From Thiospirochaeta perfilievii (lineage in GTDB: Bacteria > Spirochaetota > Spirochaetia > DSM-2461): a DNA stretch of 64,000 nucleotides. Below are positions 26,823-34,560 of the stretch, piece after piece (position 1 is the first letter of the stretch; each line of letters starts with the position of its first letter). The stretch lies in NCBI RefSeq assembly GCF_008329945.1, contig NZ_CP035807.1, positions 3,472,001-3,536,000 of the forward strand. Direction: 5' to 3'. Position numbers and translations under genes: made by a program. The notes under the pieces were generated by a model. It made no database searches and was not told the DNA's origin. It saw only the letters and a list, made by a program, of their open reading frames with translations.

Positions 26823-26871
26823 TATATAAAAGAGTTAGTTTTAGTTTAAATAAATATAAGGAGTTATAAAA

Positions 26872-28311
26872 ATGTTAGAAATTGAAGAAAAACTTAGCTA
26901 TGATGATGTATTATTAGTCCCAAGTTATGCGGATTTTTTTTATGCAAATGCAGACGTAAAAACAAGAATTGCTAAAGGGGTATATTTAAATGCTCCAATA
27001 ATGTCAGCAGCTATGGATACTGTAACCGAAGACAAGATGGCTATAGCACTTGCCCTGCAGGGTGGAGTTGGTGTAATTCATAGAAATTTATCATACGAAG
27101 AACAAGCTAAACAAGTTTCTAAGGTAAAAAGATACCTAAATTGGGTAATTGATTCTCCTATAACAGTCGATAAAAATCAAACTATAGCAGATGTTAGAAT
27201 TATAATGGAAAAGTATCAGGTTTCAGGTCTACCTGTAGTAGAGGGTGGAAAGTTAGCTGGAATAATAACTGGCCGGGACCTTCGTTTTTGTACAGACTTT
27301 ACTCTAAAAGTTGAATCTATAATGACAAAAAATCCTGTTGTTGAGAAAGGTGAGCCTACTGTTAAAACAGCTAAAGAGAAGTTTAATAAACATAGAATTG
27401 AAAAAGTTCCAGTAATTAACGATGAAGGGGAATTAACAGGTTTAATAACTGTAAAAGATCTTGAAAAACATGAACAGTTTCCCAATGCAGCAATGGATGC
27501 TAAAGGTCGACTGTTATGTGGTGCTGCTATTAGTCCCCAAGACTACCATAAAAGGATTCCTTTACTAAAAAAAGCAGGAGTTGATTTTATTGTATTAGAC
27601 GTAGCCTCAGGTGATACTAAATCAGTTATAGATTGTATAAAAGATATTAAGGCTACCTATGATATTATTGTTATTGGTGGTAATGCAGCAACAAAAGAGG
27701 CTGCTCAGAGATTAATTGATGCAGGTTCTGATGCTATTAAAGTTGGAATTGGTCCTGGTTCAATATGTACCACAAGAATTGTGGCTGGTATTGGTGTTCC
27801 CCAATTATCAGCAGTTGCTGATGTTTGTGAAGTAGCAGAGAAATATGATATTCCAGTAATTGCAGATGGAGGAATTAAATTTTCTGGGGATATCTCTAAA
27901 GCGATTGGTGCTGGAGCAAATGCTGTAATGGTTGGAAATCTGTTTGCAGGACTAAAAGAAGCTCCAGGTAGAGAGATAATATATGAAGGTCGGATTTTTA
28001 AAACATATAGAGGTATGGGATCTGTTGGAGCTATAGTTGATGGTTCAGGGGATAGATATCAGATGAAAGAGGGAGACTCACCAGTACCTGAAGGAATTGA
28101 AGGAAGAGTTCCATATAAGGGTGAACTTAAGCCATATTTAGAACAACTTGTAACAGGATTGAAAAAAGGTATGGGATATACCGGTTGTAAGAGTATAGAT
28201 GAATTGCGAAAGTATAAGAAATTTGTTAAGATATCATCCGCAGGTCTTCGGGAGAGTCATGCCCATGATGTAAGCATTACTCAAGAAGCACCAAATTATT
28301 CACGAAGTTAA
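26872..28311 (+). CDS. guaB: inosine-5'-monophosphate dehydrogenase
   Basis: Oxidises IMP to XMP with NAD, the committed step to GMP. N-terminal catalytic part LSYDDVLLVPSYADF and MSAAMDTVTE, an inserted CBS pair (SPITVDKNQTIADV to LITVKDLEKH, about residues 90-205), then the catalytic loop GIGPGSICTTRIVAGIGVPQ with the active-site cysteine, IADGGI, and the flap YRGMGSVGAI. 479 residues. ATAAGGAG precedes ATG 26872. First gene of guaB-purA-guaA, so both branches from IMP are expressed together. Confidence 0.97.
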   Translation: MLEIEEKLSYDDVLLVPSYADFFYANADVKTRIAKGVYLNAPIMSAAMDTVTEDKMAIALALQGGVGVIHRNLSYEEQAKQVSKVKRYLNWVIDSPITVDKNQTIADVRIIMEKYQVSGLPVVEGGKLAGIITGRDLRFCTDFTLKVESIMTKNPVVEKGEPTVKTAKEKFNKHRIEKVPVINDEGELTGLITVKDLEKHEQFPNAAMDAKGRLLCGAAISPQDYHKRIPLLKKAGVDFIVLDVASGDTKSVIDCIKDIKATYDIIVIGGNAATKEAAQRLIDAGSDAIKVGIGPGSICTTRIVAGIGVPQLSAVADVCEVAEKYDIPVIADGGIKFSGDISKAIGAGANAVMVGNLFAGLKEAPGREIIYEGRIFKTYRGMGSVGAIVDGSGDRYQMKEGDSPVPEGIEGRVPYKGELKPYLEQLVTGLKKGMGYTGCKSIDELRKYKKFVKISSAGLRESHAHDVSITQEAPNYSRS

Positions 28312-28321
28312 GGAAGATTAG

Positions 28322-29551
28322 ATGAAACTTGTTGTCATCGGTGCCCAGTGGGGAGATGAAGGTAAAGGTAAAATTGTTGATTATTTAGCAGAAAAGGCTA
28401 AGGTCGTAGTTCGTTATTCCGGTGGGGCTAATGCTGGCCATACCATCGTTAATGGAGACAAAGTATACAAACTTCATCTTGTCCCATCAGGAATTGTATA
28501 TCCTAATAGTGATGTATTGTTAGGTCACGGAGTTGTTATTGATCCAACACAACTATTTAAAGAGTTGGAAGGTATCAAGGCTCAAGGTTTAGAGTGGGAA
28601 GGGCGAGTTAAGATCTCAGATCGAGCTCATTTAGTTCTTCCATTCCATAAAGAACTAGACCTGGAGATGGAATCTAAAAGAATTCGACCAATAGGAACTA
28701 CTGGTAGAGGTATTGGGATAGCTTACTCTTTAAAGGCTCATCGGGATAATATTAGGATAGGTGACCTCTATGATGAAGGATTTTATAACTCCTTAGATCA
28801 AGAGATTAGGGATTATCTAGATCCTTATAAAAAGAGAATGGAACCAATGGTTGTTAATGGGGCCTACTATCTTAATTCAATTAAAGATGAGGATATTCTT
28901 TTTGAAGGTGCCCAAGGAACTCTATTAGACTTAGATAATGGAACATATCCCTTTGTATCATCTGGTTATTCATGTGCAGGTGGGTCATCTGTAGGAACTG
29001 GTATGGGTCCAAGGGCGATGGATAATGTTATAGGTGTTTTTAAAGCTTACTCTACAAGGGTTGGTAATGGTCCTTTTCCTTCTGATATTAAAGAAGCTGG
29101 AGATGGGGATTTAGAGAATCTCATTAGAGAGATAGGTGGAGAGTATGGTGTAACAACTGGTAGAGCACGTAAGTGTGGTTACCTAGATATGGTTGCACTA
29201 AAATATGCTTGTATTTCCAACTCTTTAGACTCCCTAGTTTTAACTCACTTAGATGTTTATGATCAGATGGATGAAGTTAAGGTTTGTGAATTCTATGAAA
29301 TAGATGGGAAAAAAACCGATGAGTTTCCAACAAGAATTGATCTACTTAATAGTGTAAAACCTGTTACAAGAACATTTAAAGGCTGGAAGTGTGATATATC
29401 AAAAATAAAAAAATATGAAGATCTACCTAAAGAAGCAAGAGAGTATATTGATTACATTGAAGAGTATACAGGTACACCTATTAGTATTGTGTCTGTAGGT
29501 GCTGATAGATCATGTACATTTAATAGAAGGGATCCATGGACAAAATATTAA
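28322..29551 (+). CDS. purA: adenylosuccinate synthetase
   Basis: GTP-dependent joining of IMP and aspartate, first step from IMP to AMP. Signature QWGDEGKGKIVD at the N-terminus, NAGHTIV, IGTTGRGIGIAYS, FEGAQGTLLDLDNGTYPFVSS, and the C-terminal VTTGRARKCGYLD and GADR motifs are all present. 409 residues, slightly short but complete. It starts 10 bp after guaB and its last 16 bp overlap the start of guaA. Confidence 0.97.
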   Translation: MKLVVIGAQWGDEGKGKIVDYLAEKAKVVVRYSGGANAGHTIVNGDKVYKLHLVPSGIVYPNSDVLLGHGVVIDPTQLFKELEGIKAQGLEWEGRVKISDRAHLVLPFHKELDLEMESKRIRPIGTTGRGIGIAYSLKAHRDNIRIGDLYDEGFYNSLDQEIRDYLDPYKKRMEPMVVNGAYYLNSIKDEDILFEGAQGTLLDLDNGTYPFVSSGYSCAGGSSVGTGMGPRAMDNVIGVFKAYSTRVGNGPFPSDIKEAGDGDLENLIREIGGEYGVTTGRARKCGYLDMVALKYACISNSLDSLVLTHLDVYDQMDEVKVCEFYEIDGKKTDEFPTRIDLLNSVKPVTRTFKGWKCDISKIKKYEDLPKEAREYIDYIEEYTGTPISIVSVGADRSCTFNRRDPWTKY

Positions 29552-31086
29552 TTTTAGATTTTGGTGGTCAAACATGCCAATTAATAGCAAGAAGAATTAG
29601 AGAGTTTGGTGTTTATACTGATATTGTACCTGGTGACATAGAGTTAGAGGAGCATTTAACAGATGATGTTAAGGGTGTAATTCTATCAGGGAGTCCTTAC
29701 TCTGTATACCAAGACGGAGCACCTGTTCCTGATAAGAAAATATTTGATTTAGATGTACCTCTTTTAGGAATATGTTACGGCCTTCAGAGAATTACCTACG
29801 ATTTAGGTGGGAAAGTAGCACCTTTGGCAACTAAAGAGTATGGTAGAAGTAAAATTTCATATCAAAATAAAAATGATCTATTTAAGGATATACCTGATGG
29901 ATTTGTTTCATGGATGTCCCATGGTGATAGTTTAGATGTCTTAGCTGATGGTTTTACATTAACAGCCCTATCTGAACACAATCTACCAGCATCTGTTTGT
30001 GATGTTAATAGGGGTATTTATGGTCTACAGTTTCACCCTGAAGTAACCCACTGTGAGTTTGGAACTAAAATTCTGGAAAACTTTGCCTGTGGTATTTGTG
30101 GTGCTAAAAAAGAGTGGAGCATGGAGACTTATATTGCCAAAGAGGGTGAAAAACTTAGAGAACGAGTTGGTGATAAAGAGGTTCTTTTACTAATCTCAGG
30201 GGGAGTAGACTCAACAGTTGCTGGTGGACTTCTTCTTAAAACTTTAGATCCTAATAAAGTACATTTTATGTATATTGATACTGGTTTAATGAGAAAGGGT
30301 GAGTCTGAGGAAGTCTCAGAGAACTTAAAAAAGCTAGGAGCTAAACATCTTCACTTAATTGATGCAAGAGATCGGTTTTTAGGTCCTTTAAGTGGTGAGT
30401 CAGATCCAGAAAAAAAACGTAAAATAATTGGTAATATGTTTATTGAAGTGCAAGAGGATGAGATTAGATCAACCCTAAGTGGGGACTACTTCTTAGCCCA
30501 AGGAACACTATATACAGACTTAATAGAGTCAGGAAAGGGTGTTGGAAAAAATGCACAGGTAATTAAATCCCATCATAATGTTGGCTGTAAAGCAATTGAA
30601 GAGAAGAGAGAAGCCGGATTAATTATAGAACCATTAGAGTTTTTATATAAAGATGAAGTTAGAGAGTTAGGTCGAATCTTAGGTATAAGTAATACAATAG
30701 TAGATAGACACCCATTCCCTGGACCTGGTTTAGGAATAAGGATTATAGGTGAAGTCTCAAAAGAGAAGTGTGATATATTAAGAGACGCAGATTATATATA
30801 TGTAAATGAACTTCGAAAACGTGGTTTATATGATAAAATTTGGCAAGCTTTTAGTGTTCTTCTTCCTGTGAAAAGTGTAGGGGTAGCTGGTGATGCTAGG
30901 GATTATAGCTACGTTTTAGCTTTAAGAGCCGTTGTTTCCTCTGATGGTATGACCGCTGATGTTTATGATTTCCCAATGAAGGATCTTTTAGAGATATCAG
31001 CTCTTATTACAAACTCTGTAAAGGATATTGGAAGGGTGACTTATGATATCTCTTCTAAACCTCCAGCAACTATAGAGTGGGAATAA
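29536..31086 (+). CDS. guaA: GMP synthase (glutamine-hydrolysing)
   Basis: Amidates XMP to GMP. The class I glutamine amidotransferase domain (residues 1-190) has the nucleophile in LLGICYGLQ and the His-Glu pair in FHPEVTH; the ATP pyrophosphatase domain has the P-loop LLISGGVDSTVAGGL; the dimerisation domain ends with the conserved ITNSVKDIGRVTYDISSKPPATIEWE in pieces. 516 residues. ATG 29536 lies inside purA (16-bp overlap), so translation is coupled. Confidence 0.97.
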   Translation: MDKILILDFGGQTCQLIARRIREFGVYTDIVPGDIELEEHLTDDVKGVILSGSPYSVYQDGAPVPDKKIFDLDVPLLGICYGLQRITYDLGGKVAPLATKEYGRSKISYQNKNDLFKDIPDGFVSWMSHGDSLDVLADGFTLTALSEHNLPASVCDVNRGIYGLQFHPEVTHCEFGTKILENFACGICGAKKEWSMETYIAKEGEKLRERVGDKEVLLLISGGVDSTVAGGLLLKTLDPNKVHFMYIDTGLMRKGESEEVSENLKKLGAKHLHLIDARDRFLGPLSGESDPEKKRKIIGNMFIEVQEDEIRSTLSGDYFLAQGTLYTDLIESGKGVGKNAQVIKSHHNVGCKAIEEKREAGLIIEPLEFLYKDEVRELGRILGISNTIVDRHPFPGPGLGIRIIGEVSKEKCDILRDADYIYVNELRKRGLYDKIWQAFSVLLPVKSVGVAGDARDYSYVLALRAVVSSDGMTADVYDFPMKDLLEISALITNSVKDIGRVTYDISSKPPATIEWE

Positions 31087-31089
31087 TAA

Positions 31090-31104
31090 TAGTAATGATT
31101 ACTA
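31090..31104. promoter_or_regulatory. PerR-type box upstream of perR
   Basis: TAGTAAT-G-ATTACTA, a perfect 7-1-7 palindrome 73 bp before the perR start. The same half-sites occur at 36958-36972. Bacillus PerR boxes have the same 7-1-7 geometry (TTATAAT-N-ATTATAA). Suggests autoregulation. Confidence 0.7.
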
Positions 31105-31177
31105 TAACTAGACAAATAGTTACCACTGTGATATAGTTAAACATTCTATATATAAATAAAACAATAGAGGAGTTTTT

Positions 31178-31552
31178 ATGGTTAGAATGACAAATCAGAG
31201 AAAGGTTATTTTAGATGAACTCATGAAACATGTAGACCATCCCACTGCAGATGAAATTTATGTGGAAATTAGAAAAGTTCTTCCTAAGGTTAGCCTTGGT
31301 ACAGTATACAGAAATTTAGATCAAATGAGTCAGCAAGGGAAAATTTTAAAATTGGAAGGGGCTGGACAAAAAAGATTTGACCCTGTAGCTACACCACATC
31401 CCCATTTTAGATGTGTTCAATGTGGCTGTGTTGAAGATATTCATGAGAGAGTTACTTCTCCAGTAATTGATGAGAACAGTCAGTGGTACAAAGATAGATC
31501 TTTTTTAGGTTTTAACTTAGAATACTATGGTAAATGTTCTAAATGTAAGTAA
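31178..31552 (+). CDS. perR: Fur-family peroxide-responsive repressor, PerR type
   Basis: Metal-dependent repressor of peroxide defence. 124 residues. Winged helix with SLGTVYRNLDQMSQQGKI as recognition region. Metal ligands line up with Bacillus PerR: His21 (HPTADEIY), Asp68 (RFD), His74 and His76 (HPHFRC), Asp87. The aspartate in RFD is the residue that separates peroxide-sensing PerR from iron-sensing Fur. The structural zinc site is complete (CVQC at 79-82 and CSKC near the end). A perfect 7-1-7 palindrome lies upstream and similar ones flank nox, nrdA and prx. It has a short N-terminus compared with Bacillus PerR. Confidence 0.9.
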   Translation: MVRMTNQRKVILDELMKHVDHPTADEIYVEIRKVLPKVSLGTVYRNLDQMSQQGKILKLEGAGQKRFDPVATPHPHFRCVQCGCVEDIHERVTSPVIDENSQWYKDRSFLGFNLEYYGKCSKCK

Positions 31553-31582
31553 TAAAACTTTTATACATCAAGAGGTAAAGAT

Positions 31583-32068
31583 ATGAAGTATAGCTTAAGT
31601 GAAATAATGGATATTGCAAGTGGAATAGAGAAATCAGGTTATGATTTTTATATTAAAGCTGCAAAGAAGATCAATAAATTCTCTGACTTTTTTAATTTTT
31701 TAGCTAAGGAAGAGATTGCCCACGACTCTGTATTTAAAGGATTAAAAAAAGAGTTTGTCTCAACTGATGAGCTTAATACAGTATATGATCCTGATAATAT
31801 AATATCAAAGTATATTGAGTCCTTAACAGACTCAATTATATTTAAGAGTGATGAGGATTTAGATAGTCTTCTCTCTAGTTCTGACTCTATTGAAGATATT
31901 ATAGATTGGTCAATTCAGAGAGAGCACGATACTATCCTATTCTATGTAGGCCTTAAAAGTTCCTTATCTTCAGAGTCTGATAAAATTATTGTTGAGAAGA
32001 TTATTTCCGAAGAGATGAATCATGTTCATATTTTAATGAATAAAAAAAGTGAGTTACTTATAAAATAA
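31583..32068 (+). CDS. rubrerythrin-like ferritin-family protein without rubredoxin domain
   Basis: Diiron four-helix protein, likely a peroxide scavenger or iron-handling protein. Four helices each carry a ligand pattern: SGIEKSGYDFYIKAAKK, AKEEIAHDSVF (E-x-x-H), IQREHDTILFYVGL and SEEMNHVHIL (E-x-x-H). No CxxC pairs, so the rubredoxin electron-transfer domain of true rubrerythrin is missing. 161 residues. It is 30 bp downstream of perR on the same strand and probably in the same transcript, consistent with a peroxide role. Followed by a strong terminator. Confidence 0.8.
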   Translation: MKYSLSEIMDIASGIEKSGYDFYIKAAKKINKFSDFFNFLAKEEIAHDSVFKGLKKEFVSTDELNTVYDPDNIISKYIESLTDSIIFKSDEDLDSLLSSSDSIEDIIDWSIQREHDTILFYVGLKSSLSSESDKIIVEKIISEEMNHVHILMNKKSELLIK

Positions 32069-32070
32069 AA

Positions 32071-32097
32071 AAATCCCTCGTCAGAGGGATTTTTTTT
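32071..32097. terminator. bidirectional intrinsic terminator
   Basis: AAATCCCTC (32071-32079), loop GTCA, GAGGGATTT (32084-32092), then a T-run. Lies between the convergent ferritin-like and NADH oxidase genes and has A/T tracts on both sides. Confidence 0.9.
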
Positions 32098-33430
32098 ACT
32101 TTGCATCTAGTGCTACAGAAGTTAGATATGATACTGGTTTATTAAAGTGGGGTAAAAAGAAGAAATCTGTTAAAGCAAATTGGTCAACTGTTAGCTGCTG
32201 TTGTATAGCTAGTGATAGGGTGTGTATACACTGGGTGTAATCACCTGTTGATAATATCTGAGCACCTAAGAGTCTTCTAGTTTCACTATCATAGACAACT
32301 TTTATCTGTACATCATCATATGTCGGCATAAACTCTGGTCTGTTTGTATCAGTTACTGTATTTGTTTTTACATTTAAACCTCTAGCTTTAGCAGCTGTTT
32401 CAGATAGACCTGTTGATGCCATCTTATATTCAAATATACTAATTGCGTTTGATCCCTGAGTCCCTGGATGCTTAATACTTTTATTTATAATGTTTTTACC
32501 AGCTAGAATACCCATTCTAACAGCATTTGTAGCAAGGGCTATGTACGCTGTATCATTTATCGCATTTGAGTAAATTGATGCGCAGTCTCCAATCGCTAAA
32601 ACATCTGGATCAGAGGTGTACATATACTCATCCACCTTTATCGCTCCATTTGGAAGCATCTCTAGATGTCCCTTGGCAAAGTCTGTTACAGGCTTAAATC
32701 CTACTGACATAATTACCATATCTGCAGGATAAACACCCTTGTCAGTTACAACCTTAGTAACATGTCCATTCTCTCCAATAAACTCCATAACCTTCTCTTG
32801 AGTCTTAACAGCAATCCCCTTATCTTCTAAGGACTTTGTAGGTTTTTCTGTAAACTCATTATCAAAGTAGTTACAAAGGATTCTATCCTGGGCCTCTACT
32901 AATGTTACGTTCTTCCCGTGTTTATAAAATGCTTCAACAAGTTCAATACCAATATATCCAGCACCTACTACAGTTATATTTTTAACTCTATCAGACTTTA
33001 TAGTTTCAATAATATTCTCTGCATGTTGAAATAGCTTTGAAAATTTTATTCCATCATTATCAATTCCTGGTATAGGTGGTTTAATAGGCCAAGATCCAGT
33101 AGCCATAACTAATTTATCATAACTATCTGTAAAGGTATCACCTGTTTCCAGATTTTTTATATTAACTTCTTTAGCTTTAAAGTCGATACTAAGTACTTCG
33201 TGTCTCATATGAACTTCTGCACCTAGTGCAGCTAGTTTCTCTGGTGATGAATAAAACAGTCCATCGGGTTTTTTTATTGTATTACTAACCCATAGTGCTA
33301 TACCACAGGCTAGAAAAGAAATATTATCATTTCTATCATAAGAAACAACTTTTGTCCCTGGATTCTCTTTTAAAATGTGTGTAACTGCTGCTGTTCCTGC
33401 ATGATTATTTCCTAAAACTATTACTTTCAT
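32096..33430 (-). CDS. nox: NADH oxidase (water-forming type), FAD-dependent
   Basis: Reduces O2 with NADH. 444 residues of the pyridine nucleotide-disulfide oxidoreductase fold: FAD site VIVLGNNHAGTAAV, active-site Cys42 in FLACGIALW with His10, NAD site VVGAGYIGIELVEAF, second FAD motif VLAIGDCA, dimerisation domain after about 325. Cys42 and His10 match the four-electron Nox of lactic acid bacteria; closely related CoA-disulfide reductases share Cys42, so that is the alternative. A PerR-type palindrome lies about 60 bp upstream. An AAGGAG site precedes ATG 33430. Confidence 0.88.
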   Translation of the reverse strand: MKVIVLGNNHAGTAAVTHILKENPGTKVVSYDRNDNISFLACGIALWVSNTIKKPDGLFYSSPEKLAALGAEVHMRHEVLSIDFKAKEVNIKNLETGDTFTDSYDKLVMATGSWPIKPPIPGIDNDGIKFSKLFQHAENIIETIKSDRVKNITVVGAGYIGIELVEAFYKHGKNVTLVEAQDRILCNYFDNEFTEKPTKSLEDKGIAVKTQEKVMEFIGENGHVTKVVTDKGVYPADMVIMSVGFKPVTDFAKGHLEMLPNGAIKVDEYMYTSDPDVLAIGDCASIYSNAINDTAYIALATNAVRMGILAGKNIINKSIKHPGTQGSNAISIFEYKMASTGLSETAAKARGLNVKTNTVTDTNRPEFMPTYDDVQIKVVYDSETRRLLGAQILSTGDYTQCIHTLSLAIQQQLTVDQFALTDFFFLPHFNKPVSYLTSVALDAK

Positions 33431-33486
33431 ATATGCTCCTTATTATTAATTTAAATATTATCGATAAATAAAGAATTAATCAATAT

Positions 33487-33501
33487 TGATAATTATTATT
33501 A
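33487..33501. promoter_or_regulatory. PerR-type box upstream of nox
   Basis: TGATAAT-T-ATTATTA, 7-1-7 with one mismatch between half-sites, placed between the nox start and the nrdB stop. Less perfect than the boxes at perR and prx, in a very AT-rich stretch. Confidence 0.45.
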
Positions 33502-33510
33502 TTTAAAAAA

Positions 33511-34551
33511 TTATAGATTTTCCCATCCACTTATTGCACTAGATTGATTGTAACTAGTAACTGTACTTTCAAAAAAGTTAGCTTTTACATCTCCAGCTCC
33601 TTCAGTGTCTGCAATTCTCTCTAAATGAGCATATGGATTAATATCGTAACCTTTATATAAGGGGTTCATATTAATAGATTTTAACCTCTGATTAGCTATA
33701 TATTTTGTGTATGACTCTGTACTATTAACTGTAATACCTAGGATCTCATTTCCTAAAATATGGTTTGTCCACTCAATCTCTTGTTTTACAGCCTCTTGGA
33801 ACATAGGATAGACCAACTCCTCTGTAATTAAACCGGGACTCTCCTCCATAATAGCTAAAATCATCTCTTTAAATAGAACTACATGGGTTAATTCATCCCT
33901 ATTTATATACCTAATTATATCGGCAGAACCTGGCATTAAGTTTCTACTAGCCAATAGGTAAAAAAAGTTAAAACCATTATAAAAATAGACTGATTCTAAA
34001 AGAAAATTAGCTATTAAACTCCTTACAAAATTTTCACTGCTATCCTTATCATGAAAGTCTTGATAAATTTGAGCTATAAAACTTATCCTTTCGTATAGAA
34101 TTTTATCATCCCTCCAAAATTCATATATATTGTTTCTCTTATCACTTGGTATTAAGGACTCAATCAAATATGCATAACTTTGGCTATGTATAGCTTCCTG
34201 GTATGTCTGTATTGCAAGTATTAAGTTTACCTCAGGGGCAGTTATGAAATCCGAAATTTTGGGTATATTGTTTGTCTGTATTGAGTCAAGGAATACTAAA
34301 AAGGATAATATTCCATCATAACCTTTTCTCTCATGTTCTGTTAACTTTTGATAGTCCTGAAAGTCAGAAGTTAAGTCAACTTTCTCTGGTATCCAAAAAT
34401 TTTCCATCATTGATCTATACAGTTTATTTGCCCATGTATATTTTGTATTATTTAGATTGAAAAGATTTGTACTATTCCCTCCAATTATTTTTCTATCATT
34501 TAAATTATCACTACCTGTTGGATTAAACAGTTTTTTCTCTTTTATCTTCAC
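33511..34551 (-). CDS. nrdB: class I ribonucleotide reductase, beta subunit
   Basis: Makes the radical needed for deoxyribonucleotide synthesis. Diiron ligands in place: Asp89 (FLDSIQ), Glu119 and His122 (YQEAIHSQSY), Glu186 (LLESVYF), Glu220 and His223 (RDELTH). Tyr126 in HSQSY matches the radical tyrosine of E. coli NrdB, so a tyrosyl-radical enzyme is expected. 346 residues. Starts at GTG 34551 with GGAG five bases upstream. Downstream of nrdA by 9 bp. Confidence 0.93.
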   Translation of the reverse strand: MKIKEKKLFNPTGSDNLNDRKIIGGNSTNLFNLNNTKYTWANKLYRSMMENFWIPEKVDLTSDFQDYQKLTEHERKGYDGILSFLVFLDSIQTNNIPKISDFITAPEVNLILAIQTYQEAIHSQSYAYLIESLIPSDKRNNIYEFWRDDKILYERISFIAQIYQDFHDKDSSENFVRSLIANFLLESVYFYNGFNFFYLLASRNLMPGSADIIRYINRDELTHVVLFKEMILAIMEESPGLITEELVYPMFQEAVKQEIEWTNHILGNEILGITVNSTESYTKYIANQRLKSINMNPLYKGYDINPYAHLERIADTEGAGDVKANFFESTVTSYNQSSAISGWENL

Positions 34552-34560
34552 TTTTTCTCC

